Shown here one piece after another: positions 5,053-5,620 of a DNA stretch of 5,620 bases. The notes beneath the pieces were generated by a model. It made no database searches. It was not told where the DNA came from and saw only the letters and a list, made by a program, of their open reading frames with translations. The position numbers and the translations under genes are program-made. Source of the stretch: Acidobacteriota bacterium (GTDB lineage: Bacteria > Acidobacteriota > Vicinamibacteria > Vicinamibacterales > Vicinamibacteraceae); NCBI GenBank assembly GCA_013695405.1, contig JACDAO010000360.1, forward strand, positions 1 to 5,620. The letters are read 5' to 3'. Every line of letters begins with the position of its first letter. The first letter of the stretch is position 1.

Positions 5053-5620
5053 CTACCCCCCGCGGGTGTGCATCTCGAGCTGGGGGGCGCGACGCAACTC
5101 CTCGACGGCGATGAAGGCGCCGCGATCGGGCGCGGCGAGCCGTGCCTCGGCGCCGCGGTCGGTGCGGGCGTGCCAGGCGTCGACGATCAACGTCGTCAGC
5201 TCGGCGTCGCTGACGCCAGCGCGCAACGGCGTCCGCAGATCGAGTCCGGTGACGGCGTAGAGGCACAGATAGAGATGGCCATCGGCGGTCAGGCGGATGC
5301 GATCGCAGGTGCCGCAGAACGGCGTGGTCGTCGAGGCGATGATCCCGAACACCTGGCCATCCGGCAGCTGGAACCGCGAGGCCGGTGCCGGGCCGTCGGG
5401 GGGCAGCGCGAGAACCGGGCCGTGCAGCTCGGCGACCCGTTCGAGGATCTCGGCGCGCGGAACCACCCGCGTCGCCTCCCAGCGCGTGGCGCCAGGGACG
5501 TCCATGTACTCGATGAAGCGGATCTCCGCCCGGTGCTCGGCCGCGAAGCCGATCAGCGCCCCGATCTCGTCGTCGTTGACACCACGCATCAATACGGTGT
5601 CGATCTTGATTGTCCCGAAC
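5053..5620 (-). CDS. moaA: GTP 3',8-cyclase MoaA, C-terminal part (5' end outside window)
   Basis: MoaA is the radical-SAM enzyme that starts molybdenum cofactor synthesis by rearranging GTP to 3',8-cyclo-GTP, which MoaC converts to cyclic pyranopterin monophosphate. The frame is open through the right edge; about 189 C-terminal residues are seen, roughly 55-60 percent of a usual MoaA of about 330. The visible part begins FGTIKIDTVLMRGVNDDEI, then IRFIEYMDV. It carries PFCGTCDRIRLTADGHLYLCLY, the CX2CX13C motif binding the second [4Fe-4S] cluster that contacts GTP, and ends in MHTRGG. The terminal Gly-Gly is the conserved tail that reaches into the active site in this family. The N-terminal CxxxCxxC radical-SAM motif lies outside. 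TTG and ATG codons near 5587-5592 are internal, not starts, because conserved sequence continues upstream of them. The stop is the complement of CTA at 5053-5055, 42 bp from the convergent DUF1080 stop. Confidence 0.96.
   Translation of the reverse strand, partial: FGTIKIDTVLMRGVNDDEIGALIGFAAEHRAEIRFIEYMDVPGATRWEATRVVPRAEILERVAELHGPVLALPPDGPAPASRFQLPDGQVFGIIASTTTPFCGTCDRIRLTADGHLYLCLYAVTGLDLRTPLRAGVSDAELTTLIVDAWHARTDRGAEARLAAPDRGAFIAVEELRRAPQLEMHTRGG

Noticed and set aside
2705..5620. Functional link between the pterin-dependent hydroxylase and moaA through pterin chemistry
   Set aside because: They are on opposite strands, 1.4 kb apart, in different transcription units, and molybdopterin and tetrahydropterin routes are separate; co-location is probably chance.
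1..5620. CRISPR array, mobile element, tRNA or rRNA, phage or defence genes
   Set aside because: No spaced repeats, transposase, integrase or attachment-like repeats, or RNA gene sequences could be seen; nearly all the window is accounted for by seven coding genes.

Overview
The window is GC-rich (about two-thirds by eye) bacterial chromosome, densely packed with genes on both strands. It reads as an ordinary chromosomal segment with accessory catabolic content rather than a mobile element: there is no transposase, integrase, tRNA, rRNA or CRISPR array. A DUF1080 protein, an enolase-superfamily sugar-acid dehydratase and a bacterial aromatic amino acid hydroxylase together would fit a high-GC soil lineage such as Acidobacteriota (Vicinamibacteria-like). 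That assignment is inference from gene content only.

Left block, + strand, about 1-2632: three tightly spaced genes that look like one operon for oxidising and dehydrating a sugar or sugar acid. They are the C-terminal part of a zinc-type medium-chain alcohol/polyol dehydrogenase (cut by the window edge), a 322-residue protein resembling the peptidase-U32 TIM-barrel family, and a 384-residue mandelate racemase/galactonate dehydratase-type enolase-superfamily enzyme. The gaps are 6 and 3 bases. The dehydrogenase and dehydratase suggest an oxidise-then-dehydrate route; the role of the U32-like protein between them is unknown and is the most interesting question here.

Middle block: after a short AT-richer intergenic stretch with a candidate promoter and a perfect 6-bp inverted repeat, a pterin-dependent aromatic amino acid hydroxylase (probably phenylalanine 4-monooxygenase) runs on the + strand. 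Its 3' end overlaps by 22 bp, tail to tail, the end of a - strand gene for a single-pass membrane-anchored protein of unknown function. That gene starts with GTG.

Right block: divergent from the membrane protein, only 30 bp away and with both ribosome binding sites in the gap, is a + strand gene for a probably exported (Tat-like signal) DUF1080 / 3-keto-disaccharide hydrolase-type protein, also starting with GTG. After a 42-bp convergent gap carrying four 7-bp tandem repeats, the C-terminal half of moaA (GTP 3',8-cyclase, molybdenum cofactor synthesis) runs in on the - strand and is cut by the right edge.

I see no clearly new defence or mobile system. The items most worth a second look are the U32-like protein inside a sugar-acid operon, the Glu-for-Asp metal ligand in the dehydratase, the inverted repeat upstream of the hydroxylase, and the 30-bp divergent intergene.
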